This document shows, one piece after another, positions 32,862 through 40,814 of a DNA stretch of 42,757 nt (its first letter is position 1; every line of letters begins with the position of its first letter). Made by a program: the position numbers and the translations under genes. Under the pieces are notes generated by a model. That model was not told where the DNA came from, ran no database searches, and was given only the letters and a program-made list of their open reading frames with translations. This DNA comes from Clostridia bacterium (GTDB taxonomy: Bacteria; Bacillota; Clostridia; TANB77; CAG-465): positions 1-42,757 of the forward strand of contig JAFWCU010000038.1 of NCBI GenBank assembly GCA_017534305.1, in the 5' to 3' direction.

Positions 32862-33422
32862 CTATTTTTTAGCCTCATCAATAAGATATTTAGCTAGTTC
32901 ATTATACCCATCTGTATTCCATAAAGAAAAACGAATTGAGTCATCAAAATTTGCCAGTGTCTTATTTTGACTATCTGGAATAAATATAAAATCCCAACTC
33001 CAGCCATAAGTTCCAGACTTTTCTAAAGCTATTGTTCCAGGAGTAACGGATACAAACACTTTAGTTTCTCCGTCAACTTTAGCATATGCAAAAGCTTCTT
33101 TAAAATATGCTCGTCTATTTTCTACACCTTCCATAAGTTTAAGAATTCCATCTTCAGCAATTGTATCATCTGCATAATGTGCGTAAGGCCCAGGAAAACC
33201 ACCAAGTGCTTCAACAAAAAAGCCAGTATCATTTTTTAACACATTAGTATGAAGTAAATCTCTTGCTTCTTCTGCAGAAAACTTAGCAATTGATTCAACA
33301 TCATCTGCTTGAATTTCTCTAATATCCAATTTAATATTATCTATTTCTATTCCATATGGTTCAAGTTTTTCTTTGGCACTTTGGACCTTAGCCCAGTTAC
33401 CAGTTACATATGTTATTTTCAT
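32862..33422 (-). CDS. Non-canonical purine NTP pyrophosphatase (Ham1/RdgB family)
   Basis: This enzyme hydrolyses ITP, dITP and XTP to keep deaminated purines out of nucleic acids (186 aa). The start VTGNWAKVQSAKEKL carries the TGN-x2-K motif, and NDTGFFVEALGGFPGPYAHY is the central block. Details such as DIREIQADDVESIAKFSAEEA and FFVEALGGFPGPYAHY look closer to archaeal and eukaryotic Ham1 than to typical bacterial RdgB. That suggests possible lateral transfer (inference). It lies 9 bp behind recX, so it is probably in the recA transcript. Confidence 0.88.
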   Translation of the reverse strand: MKITYVTGNWAKVQSAKEKLEPYGIEIDNIKLDIREIQADDVESIAKFSAEEARDLLHTNVLKNDTGFFVEALGGFPGPYAHYADDTIAEDGILKLMEGVENRRAYFKEAFAYAKVDGETKVFVSVTPGTIALEKSGTYGWSWDFIFIPDSQNKTLANFDDSIRFSLWNTDGYNELAKYLIDEAKK

Positions 33423-33431
33423 AGTTGCCTC

Positions 33432-33854
33432 CTAATCTAACTCAATATTATCTGTTAATTTAAAGCCTCTTCTATACAAATATACTTTTTGTTTTAAAGG
33501 CTCCATATTTTTTAGCTTCCCATTCATAAGTTTATCTACAATTTTTACTTCATAATTTTGGTTTAAATTATTAGCTATTTTTTCACTAGCCAAATCTTTA
33601 TCTATACCTTTTTGTATTAGTTTCATTTTAATTTCATATTTAGAGTATTTAGGAATAGATTCACATTGTCTAAGATATGCTTCTGTATAATACACATCGT
33701 TAATGTATCCTAATCCTTTTAAGTATTCACATACCTCATCTATTATATCTTCTTCTACATTCAGTTTTCTTAGTTTATCTTTCACTTCTTTTTCAGTACG
33801 TAGAGCAAGTACCAAATATTTTACTGCTCTTTCTTTTGCTTGTTCAAAATTCAT
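33432..33854 (-). CDS. recX: RecA regulator RecX, short form
   Basis: RecX modulates RecA filaments. This copy has 140 aa, like E. coli RecX (166) rather than B. subtilis RecX (264). It shows the three-helix repeats of the family: AVKYLVLALRTEKEVKDKLRKL, YLKGLGYINDVYYTEAYLR, and YEIKMKLIQKGIDKDLASE. It follows recA, separated by a terminator hairpin and with no promoter of its own. Its expression should therefore depend on readthrough from recA. AAGGAG precedes the ATG. Confidence 0.88.
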   Translation of the reverse strand: MNFEQAKERAVKYLVLALRTEKEVKDKLRKLNVEEDIIDEVCEYLKGLGYINDVYYTEAYLRQCESIPKYSKYEIKMKLIQKGIDKDLASEKIANNLNQNYEVKIVDKLMNGKLKNMEPLKQKVYLYRRGFKLTDNIELD

Positions 33855-33872
33855 ATATTAACTCCTTAAAAA

Positions 33873-33894
33873 AAGACGCATTTTACTGCGTCTT
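33873..33894 (-). terminator. recA terminator, upstream of recX
   Basis: Stem AAGACGCA/TGCGTCTT with a 6-nt loop and seven T, 16 bp after the recA stop and just before the recX ribosome site. Confidence 0.8.
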
Positions 33895-33910
33895 CATTTT
33901 ATCATAAATA

Positions 33911-34972
33911 TTATTCTTCATCAAGTTCGAAATCATCATCAGATTCTTCTGAATCAGCTTCACCAGTTAAACTATTTTCAAAAGCCATATTGTAGTTTTC
34001 TCTAACTTTACCTTCAATTTCTTTCATAATATCTGGATTTTCTTCTAAGAATAATTTAGCATTTTCTCTACCTTGTCCAATTTTTTGTCCATTGTATGCA
34101 AACCATGCACCAGATTTATCTACTATATTCATATCTGTAGCTAAATCTAGAACACATCCAGAATTTGAAATACCTTTACCATAAACGATATCAAAAACAG
34201 CCTCTCTAAATGGTGGTGCAACTTTGTTTTTAACAACTTTAACTTTTGTTCTAGTTCCTGTTACTTCACCGTTAACTTTAATAGCTTCTTGTTTTCTAAC
34301 ATCAAGTCTTACAGATGCATAGAATTTAAGAGCTCTACCACCAGGAGTTGTTTCTGGATTTCCAAACATAACACCAACTTTTTCTCTTAATTGGTTAATA
34401 AATATCGCTACTGTATTAGATTTATTAAGAACACCTGTTAATTTTCTTAAAGCTTGAGACATAAGTCTTGCTTGAAGACCAACATGAGAATCTCCCATTT
34501 CGCCATCAATTTCAGCTTTAGGAACAAGTGCTGCAACAGAGTCGATAGTTATGATATCTACTGCTCCACTTCTTACTAATTGTTCTGCTATTTCTAATGC
34601 TTGTTCACCAGTATCTGGTTGTGCAACGATTAAGTTATCTACATCTACTCCAAGATTTCTAGCATATACTGGATCTAAAGCATGTTCTGCATCAATGAAT
34701 GCTGCAATTCCGCCAAGTTTTTGTGCTTCTGCTATTGCGTGTAATGCTACAGTTGTTTTACCTGATGATTCAGGTCCAAATATTTCTACTATTCTTCCTC
34801 TAGGGAATCCTCCAATACCAAGTGCTACGTCTAAGCTTAATGCTCCAGATGGAATTGTATCTATAGATACATCTCCAACTTCTCCTAATTTCATAACTGC
34901 ACCTTTACCAAAGTTTTTTTCTATTTGAGCCATTGCTATATCTAGTGCTTTTTTTCTTTCTTCAGATATCAT
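33911..34972 (-). CDS. recA: Recombinase RecA
   Basis: This is the strand-exchange ATPase and SOS co-protease (353 aa). Walker A is GPESSGKTT near residue 65. Other blocks are [63 protein letters not shown] and the acidic C-terminal tail [14 protein letters not shown] full-consensus promoter with an SOS box behind its -10 stands upstream. recX and a Ham1-type NTPase gene follow it. Confidence 0.98.
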   Translation of the reverse strand: MISEERKKALDIAMAQIEKNFGKGAVMKLGEVGDVSIDTIPSGALSLDVALGIGGFPRGRIVEIFGPESSGKTTVALHAIAEAQKLGGIAAFIDAEHALDPVYARNLGVDVDNLIVAQPDTGEQALEIAEQLVRSGAVDIITIDSVAALVPKAEIDGEMGDSHVGLQARLMSQALRKLTGVLNKSNTVAIFINQLREKVGVMFGNPETTPGGRALKFYASVRLDVRKQEAIKVNGEVTGTRTKVKVVKNKVAPPFREAVFDIVYGKGISNSGCVLDLATDMNIVDKSGAWFAYNGQKIGQGRENAKLFLEENPDIMKEIEGKVRENYNMAFENSLTGEADSEESDDDFELDEE

Positions 34973-34996
34973 AAATCTTCCTCCTTATAACATTTA

Positions 34997-35008
34997 GAAC
35001 GTTTGTTC
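34997..35008 (-). promoter_or_regulatory. SOS box (LexA/DinR) of recA
   Basis: GAAC-GTTT-GTTC is a perfect match to the Firmicute core GAACNNNNGTTC. It sits 7 bp downstream of the -10 box, in the early transcribed region. Confidence 0.88.
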
Positions 35009-35015
35009 GTTTATT

Positions 35016-35044
35016 ATTATACTATTAAATTTTTGGTTTGTCAA
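35016..35044 (-). promoter_or_regulatory. recA promoter
   Basis: TTGACA (35039-35044), 17-bp spacer, TATAAT (35016-35021). An A/T-tract region directly upstream resembles an UP element. Near-SOS sequence GAACGGTTGTAC lies about 35 bp further up, with one core mismatch. Confidence 0.88.
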
Positions 35045-35166
35045 CACTTATTTTCAAAAATTTTCAAAAAACGTACAACCGTTCATTTTACTGAGTTTCA
35101 AGTACTTTTTAGGTACACCCTTATTATATTTCGTATTTACATTTTTGTAAATAGTTTTAATAAAAA

Positions 35167-35192
35167 AAGAACAAGATTTTCATCTTGCTCTT
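35167..35192 (-). terminator. Terminator of the HD-EAL gene
   Basis: An 11-bp stem (one G-U) with a 4-nt loop, then seven T on the minus strand. Confidence 0.8.
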
Positions 35193-35201
35193 TAAAATAT
35201 T

Positions 35202-36842
35202 TTACATTACTGATTGATCTTCTTCAGTATTTAATAAATTATAAATATCATCATTCATCATATTAATTTCTGGTAGAGGTTTTCCAAAGTAGAATCCTTG
35301 TACAAGTCTAACTCCAACAAGTTTTAATGTATCAAGAATCTTTTTGCTTTCAACACCAACAGCAATCAAATTAATATCTTTTGAAATTGTATATGTTATT
35401 AAACTATTAATAAACTTTTGTTTTTCAAAGTCTTTATTAATATCTTTAATAAATGATATATCTGGAATAATATAATCTATATCTAAATAACAAATATCCT
35501 CTATAGTTAAATTATCTAATTTAAAGTTATCAAAAGCTACCTTACCACCTTTTAAGTGAATACCTTGTATTGTTTCTTGAATTGATGTTAAGTCTTTATT
35601 ATCATAATTTTTAAACTCTATAACAACTTTATTTCTTGCCATCATATCATATATTCTTGGTTTATTAACATAGTTAACATAGCTATCATAATCAATGTTT
35701 ACAAATATGACATTTGAATCTCTATTTACTATTCCTTCAAATTGTTCAACAGCATTAGTAAATAGAACTTGTTGTAATTTATCATAATCATTATAGTCTC
35801 TTGCTGCTTCAAGTAATGTTTGAAGTCTTACTTTTTTAGCTGAACTAATTTGAGATAATACTTCATATCCAAATACAGATTGAGTTTTTAAATCTACAAT
35901 TGGTTGATACTTAACTTTAATAGTCTTTTTAGTTATTATTTCATCTATTAATTCCCTAATATCCTTACTTGTAAGTTTATCTTCTTCTTTAATATCTTCA
36001 TCTGTATTAGGTCCTTCTGTTTTACCTACAACGCTATTTTCTTTAATTTCAATTTTCTTTCTAGTACTTTGTTCAAAATATGTACCAGCAAATTCATAGA
36101 ATTTTTCCTTTATTGCTTTAAAGTTTTCATATGCTTCAATGCTTTTTGCTCTGGCATCTGCATCTTTAACATTTATTAATAAATAGAATAATTCTCTATC
36201 ATTATTAAGGCCATTTGCTAAAAATTCTAAATTTTGTTGATTAACATCTTCAATATTTAAATACATATCATGAAACTTTATTAGAGTTAAAATAATATTT
36301 TTCTCTTCTTCACTAAAGTACAATCTATTAAGTATAGCTTGTGCCATTTCAACAGACTTTTCACTATGACCTTCAAAGCTTTCTGTTCCATCTTCAGCTA
36401 CTTTCTTAACATATGGCTTTCCTATATCGTGTAAAAACATAGTCCATTTAATAACTTTCTTTTGCCAATCAGCAATAGAAATTTCAGTAACATTAGCATT
36501 TTCAATACTAGCTACAATATGATGGAATACACTATATTTATGATATTTACTATTTTGTTGGCAATTAAATAAGTTTTCACCATACTCATTATATTCAAAA
36601 AGTTCTGGGAAATGTCTAGCGAATACATCTTGTTGTGTAATCTTTGGCAAGAAGTATGAAACATTATCATCTAGCAATACATTAGTATATATTTCTGTGA
36701 CAGTTCTCATATTTCCAGCATACATATTTAAATTGTTTATAACGTTTTTTAATCTTCCTTTTTCTCTGGCATCAACTAAAGACGCAGATGTGTCTTCAAA
36801 GTCCATGTCAAATACACCTTCATAAACCTCGTATTTAATCAT
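35202..36842 (-). CDS. HD domain fused to degenerate EAL domain
   Basis: This 546-aa protein has an N-terminal HD phosphohydrolase region (about 95-235): HKYSVFHHIVASI, FLHDIGKP and ...GHSEKSVEMAQ. It looks like the HD part of tRNA nucleotidyltransferases. The C-terminal EAL-like domain spans about 305-530. EAL signature residues are mostly altered: EVL for EAL, AFDNF for the DDFG motif, DYIIPD where LKID is usual, and AVGVE for AEGVE. Key metal and catalytic residues are therefore missing, and active c-di-GMP hydrolysis is unlikely. It may bind nucleotide or protein. The ATG chosen has GAGGA upstream; the earlier GTG lies within that site. It has its own promoter and terminator. Confidence 0.8.
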   Translation of the reverse strand: MIKYEVYEGVFDMDFEDTSASLVDAREKGRLKNVINNLNMYAGNMRTVTEIYTNVLLDDNVSYFLPKITQQDVFARHFPELFEYNEYGENLFNCQQNSKYHKYSVFHHIVASIENANVTEISIADWQKKVIKWTMFLHDIGKPYVKKVAEDGTESFEGHSEKSVEMAQAILNRLYFSEEEKNIILTLIKFHDMYLNIEDVNQQNLEFLANGLNNDRELFYLLINVKDADARAKSIEAYENFKAIKEKFYEFAGTYFEQSTRKKIEIKENSVVGKTEGPNTDEDIKEEDKLTSKDIRELIDEIITKKTIKVKYQPIVDLKTQSVFGYEVLSQISSAKKVRLQTLLEAARDYNDYDKLQQVLFTNAVEQFEGIVNRDSNVIFVNIDYDSYVNYVNKPRIYDMMARNKVVIEFKNYDNKDLTSIQETIQGIHLKGGKVAFDNFKLDNLTIEDICYLDIDYIIPDISFIKDINKDFEKQKFINSLITYTISKDINLIAVGVESKKILDTLKLVGVRLVQGFYFGKPLPEINMMNDDIYNLLNTEEDQSVM

Positions 36843-36871
36843 TTTTTTCCTCACTATTCTCTTATAAAAAT

Positions 36872-36900
36872 ATATTACTATAAATATTTACTTTTTGCAA
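36872..36900 (-). promoter_or_regulatory. Promoter of the HD-EAL gene
   Basis: TTGCAA (36895-36900), 17-bp spacer, TAATAT (36872-36877). Confidence 0.5.
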
Positions 36901-36963
36901 GTACTTTAAACCTATTTTAAATTGTTATACATATACTTTTTTCACAAGATTTTATCAATTTAG

Positions 36964-36992
36964 TTGACATTTTTACAAAAAAATTGTATAAT
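36964..36992 (+). promoter_or_regulatory. rplM-rpsI promoter
   Basis: TTGACA (36964-36969), 17-bp spacer, TATAAT (36987-36992), full consensus. Confidence 0.88.
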
Positions 36993-37004
36993 GTCTAAGT
37001 ATCG

Positions 37005-37063
37005 TATAGTTAGTCAAACTATAACCCCGGAAATTTGACTTTCTAAGATTATATTTTAGGAGG
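37005..37063 (+). ncRNA. L13 ribosomal-protein leader
   Basis: The roughly 75-nt 5' UTR of rplM holds AGTCAAA (37012-37018) pairing with TTTGACT (37034-37040) around ATAACCCCGGAAA. An overlapping alternative stem, TATAGTT/AACTATA, is also possible. A third stem, CTAAGAT/ATTTTAG, abuts the AGGAGG. The layout and CCCCGG loop agree with my recollection of the Firmicute L13 leader used for autoregulation. A covariance-model search would decide. Confidence 0.6.
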
Positions 37064-37072
37064 AAAATTAAA

Positions 37073-37507
37073 ATGAATAATACTACACATAGCGTAAAAG
37101 CTAACGAAATCGAAAAGAAATGGTATATTCTAGACGCAGCTGATAGACCACTTGGTAGAGTAGCTACAGAAGCAGCTAGACTTTTAAAAGGTAAACACAA
37201 ACCTACTTATTCTACACACATTGATTGTGGAGATAATGTTATAGTTATAAACTCAGATAAAGCAGTTTTAACTGGTAACAAACTAGAAAACAAAAAATAC
37301 AGAAGACACTCATCTTATATGACTGGTCTTAAAGAAGTATCTTACAAAGACTTAATGGCAACTAACTCAGATAAAGCTGTTATGTTAGCAGTTAAAGGTA
37401 TGCTACCACACAACACTTTAGGAAGAGAAATGCTTAAAAAATTAAGAGTATGTAAAGGTGCTGAGCACAACCACGAAGCTCAAAAACCAGAAATGTGGAA
37501 TTTTTAG
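37073..37507 (+). CDS. rplM: Ribosomal protein L13
   Basis: This large-subunit protein (144 aa, full length) has typical blocks KKWYILDAADRPLGRVATEAARLL, LTGNKLENKKYRRHS and AVKGMLPHNTLGREM. It is first in the rplM-rpsI operon behind a consensus promoter and a structured leader. AGGAGG lies 9 nt upstream of ATG. Confidence 0.98.
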   Translation: MNNTTHSVKANEIEKKWYILDAADRPLGRVATEAARLLKGKHKPTYSTHIDCGDNVIVINSDKAVLTGNKLENKKYRRHSSYMTGLKEVSYKDLMATNSDKAVMLAVKGMLPHNTLGREMLKKLRVCKGAEHNHEAQKPEMWNF

Positions 37508-37520
37508 GAGGAATTAAAAA

Positions 37521-37916
37521 ATGGCAAAGAAAGAATATATTTATGCAACAGGAAAAAGAAAATCTTCAATCGCAAGAGTAAACATTATTCCTGGAACTGG
37601 TAAAATAACAATCAACAAAAAAGATTTAAATGAAATCTATACATTAGATACTTTAAAAGCTATAGTTTTAAAACCTTTTACAGTTGCTAACATGATGGAA
37701 AAATATGATGTTGAAGCAACAGTTCACGGTGGTGGATTCGTAGGTCAAGCTGGTGCTGTTTCTCACGGTATCGCTAAAGCTTTAGCTACTACAGACCCAG
37801 AAGTTAGATTAACTCTTAAAAAAGCTGGTCTATTAACTAGAGACTCAAGAGTTAAAGAAAGAAGAAAATACGGTCTTAAAAAAGCAAGAAAAGCTCCACA
37901 ATTCTCAAAGAGATAG
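37521..37916 (+). CDS. rpsI: Ribosomal protein S9
   Basis: This small-subunit protein (131 aa) contacts P-site tRNA through its C-terminal tail. Motifs are [34 protein letters not shown] and the basic end [12 protein letters not shown]. It lies 13 bp after rplM, with AGGAGG in the gap. A strong terminator follows. Confidence 0.98.
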   Translation: MAKKEYIYATGKRKSSIARVNIIPGTGKITINKKDLNEIYTLDTLKAIVLKPFTVANMMEKYDVEATVHGGGFVGQAGAVSHGIAKALATTDPEVRLTLKKAGLLTRDSRVKERRKYGLKKARKAPQFSKR

Positions 37917-37941
37917 GAAGCAATTCATACAGATTATTCAT

Positions 37942-37964
37942 ACACAGAGTTTTATACTCTGTGT
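37942..37964 (+). terminator. rplM-rpsI terminator
   Basis: Stem ACACAGAGT/ACTCTGTGT with a 5-nt loop, then a long T run. Confidence 0.92.
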
Positions 37965-37985
37965 TTTTTTTTTTGCAAAAAAAGA

Positions 37986-38007
37986 ACCAGTAGAGTATTC
38001 TACTGGT
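37986..38007 (-). terminator. ftsZ terminator
   Basis: Stem ACCAGTAGA/TCTACTGGT with a 4-nt loop, then TCTTTTTTT on the minus strand. Confidence 0.9.
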
Positions 38008-38024
38008 CTTATTATTTCTTTTTA

Positions 38025-39152
38025 TTATCTTAAAAATGGTGGAATATCTAATTTACTTAGTGTTGAATTAAATCCACTACTAAATCCATTAGAATAACTT
38101 GTGTTTTGATTTGTTGATTGTTCATTATTTGTTGTATTTCCATATACACTAGTTGAAAATGCACTAGATGTATCTCCAATACTAAAATCTATATTTGAAC
38201 CAAATTTATCAAAACGAGTTGCAATAACTGTAATGATAATTTCGTCATGTAGATTTTCATCAATTGAAGCACCAAAGATAATATTTGCATCTTCATCTAC
38301 TTCTTGGTGAATCATTTCAACAGCATTATTAATTTCTAGAATTCCTACATCATTTCCACCAATAACATTAACAAGTACACCACCTGCACCTTTAATGCTT
38401 GTCTCAAGTAATGGACTAGAAATTGCTTTCTTAGCAGCTTCTTCTGCTTTGTTTTCTCCTGTTGCTCTACTTACACCTAAGTGTGCTACACCAGAGTCAG
38501 TCATAATCGTTCTAATATCTGCAAAGTCTAAGTTAACAAGACCAACTTTTGTAACAAGGTCTGCTATACTTTGAACACCAAGTCTTAAAACATCATCTGA
38601 CATTTTGAAAGCATCAAGTACTTGATTATTTTTATCTATACTATCTAACAACTTGTCATTTGAAGTAACAATAATAGAATCTACACAAGCTTTTAATTCT
38701 TCAATACCTTTTTCTGCTTGTTGCATACGTCTTCTTCCCTCAAATGAGAATGGTTTAGATACAACTGCTATTGTTAATATTCCCATATCTTTTGCAACTT
38801 CTGCAACAACAGGCGCTGCACCTGTTCCTGTTCCACCACCCATTCCAGCAGTAATGAATACTATATCTGCTCCACGAAGAGCTTCACTAATTTCAAACTT
38901 AGTTTCTTCAGCACTCATTTTACCAATTTGTGGATCGGCACCAGAACCTAAACCTCTAGTTAAATTCTTACCAATTTGTATTTTAGTTTGAGCTTTTGAT
39001 TGATTAATTGCTTTTAAATCTGTGTTTATTGCTACAAATTCTACGTTTTCTACGCCTTCTTTAATCATGCTATTAACAGCATTATTTCCAGCGCCTCCAA
39101 TACCTATAACCTTAATTTTTACTATGTTATTTTTTGCGTCTAATTCTTCCAT
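38025..39152 (-). CDS. ftsZ: Cell division protein FtsZ
   Basis: This tubulin-like GTPase (375 aa) forms the division ring. GTP-binding motifs are [11 protein letters not shown] and [10 protein letters not shown] (near 108). The T7-loop region and a Ser/Asn/Thr-rich linker (about 325-360) follow. The C-terminal peptide LDIPPFLR is the FtsA/SepF-binding tail. The ATG chosen has AGGAG 8 nt upstream. A longer in-frame start lies upstream of the -10 box and cannot be right if that promoter is used. The gene is alone here, not in the usual ftsA-ftsZ cluster. Confidence 0.98.
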   Translation of the reverse strand: MEELDAKNNIVKIKVIGIGGAGNNAVNSMIKEGVENVEFVAINTDLKAINQSKAQTKIQIGKNLTRGLGSGADPQIGKMSAEETKFEISEALRGADIVFITAGMGGGTGTGAAPVVAEVAKDMGILTIAVVSKPFSFEGRRRMQQAEKGIEELKACVDSIIVTSNDKLLDSIDKNNQVLDAFKMSDDVLRLGVQSIADLVTKVGLVNLDFADIRTIMTDSGVAHLGVSRATGENKAEEAAKKAISSPLLETSIKGAGGVLVNVIGGNDVGILEINNAVEMIHQEVDEDANIIFGASIDENLHDEIIITVIATRFDKFGSNIDFSIGDTSSAFSTSVYGNTTNNEQSTNQNTSYSNGFSSGFNSTLSKLDIPPFLR

Positions 39153-39168
39153 CTCTTCACTCCTCTTA

Positions 39169-39187
39169 TAAATACGAACCGTATTTA
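39169..39187 (-). promoter_or_regulatory. Inverted repeat at the 5' end of the ftsZ transcript
   Basis: TAAATACG-AAC-CGTATTTA is a perfect 8-bp repeat with a 3-nt centre. It starts where transcription from the ftsZ promoter should begin, between promoter and ribosome site. It could be an RNA 5' hairpin or an operator. Confidence 0.5.
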
Positions 39188-39192
39188 AGTAC

Positions 39193-39221
39193 ATTATAAT
39201 ATCATAATCGTTCGAAATCAA
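39193..39221 (-). promoter_or_regulatory. ftsZ promoter
   Basis: TTGATT (39216-39221), 17-bp spacer, TATAAT (39193-39198). Confidence 0.65.
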
Positions 39222-39267
39222 CAAAAATGAGAATATTTTTTGAAAATAATTGTAAAATAATAAAAAA

Positions 39268-39288
39268 TAGCAGAAATAAATTCTGCTA
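39268..39288 (-). terminator. Terminator of the HAD phosphatase gene
   Basis: Stem TAGCAGAA/TTCTGCTA with a 5-nt loop, then six T on the minus strand. The stop codon TAG is in the first arm as transcribed. Confidence 0.8.
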
Positions 39289-40101
39289 CTTTAATATAAA
39301 TTTATAGATATAATCTGCTACTCCACTTTCTTCATTAGACAAAGTAACATAGTCTGCTTTTTCTTTTACCTCATCGCTTCCATTTGCCATAGCAACTTTT
39401 GTACCACATGCTTCAAACATATCTAAATCATTAATATAATCTCCAAAGCAAATAGATTGATCTTTTGTTATATTGAAAAATTCTAAAAATTTACTAATTC
39501 CAACACCTTTATTTACGGTCTTGTAATTAATATCTGCATAATAACGTTTTTCATCTCTTTTTCCTTCAATATATGACCTAGAAACGTTTAACACTTTAAG
39601 CTCTGGATGAGATTCAACAATTTTTATTAGCTTGTCCATAGAATCAAAATCTTTAGTTTCACCTACTACTTGAAGTATAGTTTCTTCTTTGACCATCTCA
39701 ATATTTTGCAATATCTTATCTCTTACATCCAAACTTCTATCTACTCTTTTTGAGCCATATCTAAATGTAGGTGTATTAAGAATATATTCAATATCATTAT
39801 TTTCTAGTTCTTTAATAAACTTATATAACTCGTCTGAAGGAATTGGTTCTTCAAAAAGAGATTCTTCCTTCTCATAATCATAAATTTGTGCACCATTATT
39901 TAGTATTACATAGTTACTTGCATTTGCATCTTTAGACTTTTTAACAGCATAATATGTTCCTCTTCCCGAACATAAAACAACTTTAATCCCCTTTTCTACA
40001 ACTTCTTTTATAGCTTGAGCATTTTTGGCTGTAACCTGTTTGTTATTATCTGTTAAAGTTCTATCAATATCTACAAACATTACTTTAATTTCATTTTCCA
40101 T
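39286..40101 (-). CDS. HAD-superfamily phosphatase, Cof type
   Basis: This is a Cof/HAD-IIB phosphatase of 271 aa, probably for sugar phosphates or similar small molecules. The nucleophile motif is [13 protein letters not shown] near residue 11. The second motif is VVLCSGR, and the Lys and Asp of motifs III/IV are in [12 protein letters not shown] and [14 protein letters not shown]. The substrate is not predictable. The chosen ATG begins 1 bp after the stop of the DUF84 gene. An in-frame start inside that gene is possible. Confidence 0.88.
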   Translation of the reverse strand: MENEIKVMFVDIDRTLTDNNKQVTAKNAQAIKEVVEKGIKVVLCSGRGTYYAVKKSKDANASNYVILNNGAQIYDYEKEESLFEEPIPSDELYKFIKELENNDIEYILNTPTFRYGSKRVDRSLDVRDKILQNIEMVKEETILQVVGETKDFDSMDKLIKIVESHPELKVLNVSRSYIEGKRDEKRYYADINYKTVNKGVGISKFLEFFNITKDQSICFGDYINDLDMFEACGTKVAMANGSDEVKEKADYVTLSNEESGVADYIYKFILK

Positions 40102-40102
40102 A

Positions 40103-40627
40103 TTATTCCCAAACACCACCATTTATAAATCTAGTTAAAGCCATAATAAAGGCTTGTTCAGTCAAATCATATCTTGAAATAACGCCTTTTGTTAGAAGTG
40201 AAACTCCACCCGCTTTTGATCTAAGTTCGTCTTCATTAAATATTTTATCCATAACTGTTCCAAGATCTTCTTCTATTATCTCATCTACAAGCTCGTCTGG
40301 TACAGGAAATCCCGCACTAGAGCCAATGCTTTGCTTTCCATTTTTATCTTCAATTACTGCCATATTAATAATTTGCCAAGCTCCTAATTGATTAGTTATG
40401 CCAGACTCTACAGCAATAAAAAAATCTATATCTGTATCTCTTACAATACTCTTTAAATTTTCAACCCTATTTTTAGCACCTTGCAATAATTCTTCATTAA
40501 CAGGTTCTTCGCTAACATCTGAGTTTGCAGGGACTCCTACTATTTCAACATTATTAAAAAAATTAGAAAATGCCCTTTTAGCTCCCTCAATTTTTGTAGG
40601 ATTTTTTGTTGCAATTAAAACCTTCAT
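40103..40627 (-). CDS. Inosine/xanthosine triphosphatase family protein (DUF84, YjjX-like)
   Basis: This 174-aa protein is predicted to hydrolyse ITP/XTP and clear oxidised or deaminated nucleotides. The start KVLIATKNPTKIEGAKRAF, then FIAVESGI, SSAGFPVP and SKAGGVSLLTKGVISRYDLTEQA, match the DUF84/YjjX family. The ATG used here has GGTG upstream and agrees with the family start. It shares a transcript with the HAD phosphatase. A second house-cleaning NTPase (Ham1 type) is encoded elsewhere in this window. Confidence 0.87.
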   Translation of the reverse strand: MKVLIATKNPTKIEGAKRAFSNFFNNVEIVGVPANSDVSEEPVNEELLQGAKNRVENLKSIVRDTDIDFFIAVESGITNQLGAWQIINMAVIEDKNGKQSIGSSAGFPVPDELVDEIIEEDLGTVMDKIFNEDELRSKAGGVSLLTKGVISRYDLTEQAFIMALTRFINGGVWE

Positions 40628-40643
40628 TTTATTCACCACAAGT

Positions 40644-40673
40644 ATTGTATCATACATCTTTTTCAAGTGTCAA
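40644..40673 (-). promoter_or_regulatory. Promoter of the DUF84-HAD operon
   Basis: TTGACA (40668-40673), 18-bp spacer, TACAAT (40644-40649). Confidence 0.65.
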
Positions 40674-40767
40674 TAAGATAAACGTGTTTGTTTATTCGTA
40701 TTTGCTCATAAAAGGGGTAAATTTCAATTTTTCATACACTAATTAGAATTTATACCGAGAAAAGAAA

Positions 40768-40797
40768 AGACAAATGAAAAGCGGAAATCATTTGTCT
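40768..40797 (-). terminator. Terminator of the SipL-like gene
   Basis: Stem AGACAAATGA/TCATTTGTCT with a 10-nt loop, then a T-rich TTTCTTTTC tract. Confidence 0.7.
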
Positions 40798-40814
40798 AAT
40801 ACATTTATATATTT

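Noticed and set aside
35134..35153. Hairpin TATTTACA-TTTT-TGTAAATA between recA and the HD-EAL gene
   Set aside because: All A/T except one pair, no gene for it to terminate on either strand, and likely chance in such AT-rich sequence.
37012..37018. A single CtsR heptad (AGTCAAA) before rplM
   Set aside because: Only one half-site, and it is explained by the L13 leader stem.
38653..38991. Plus-strand 112-aa frame opposite ftsZ
   Set aside because: Antisense shadow of a strongly conserved gene without start signals.
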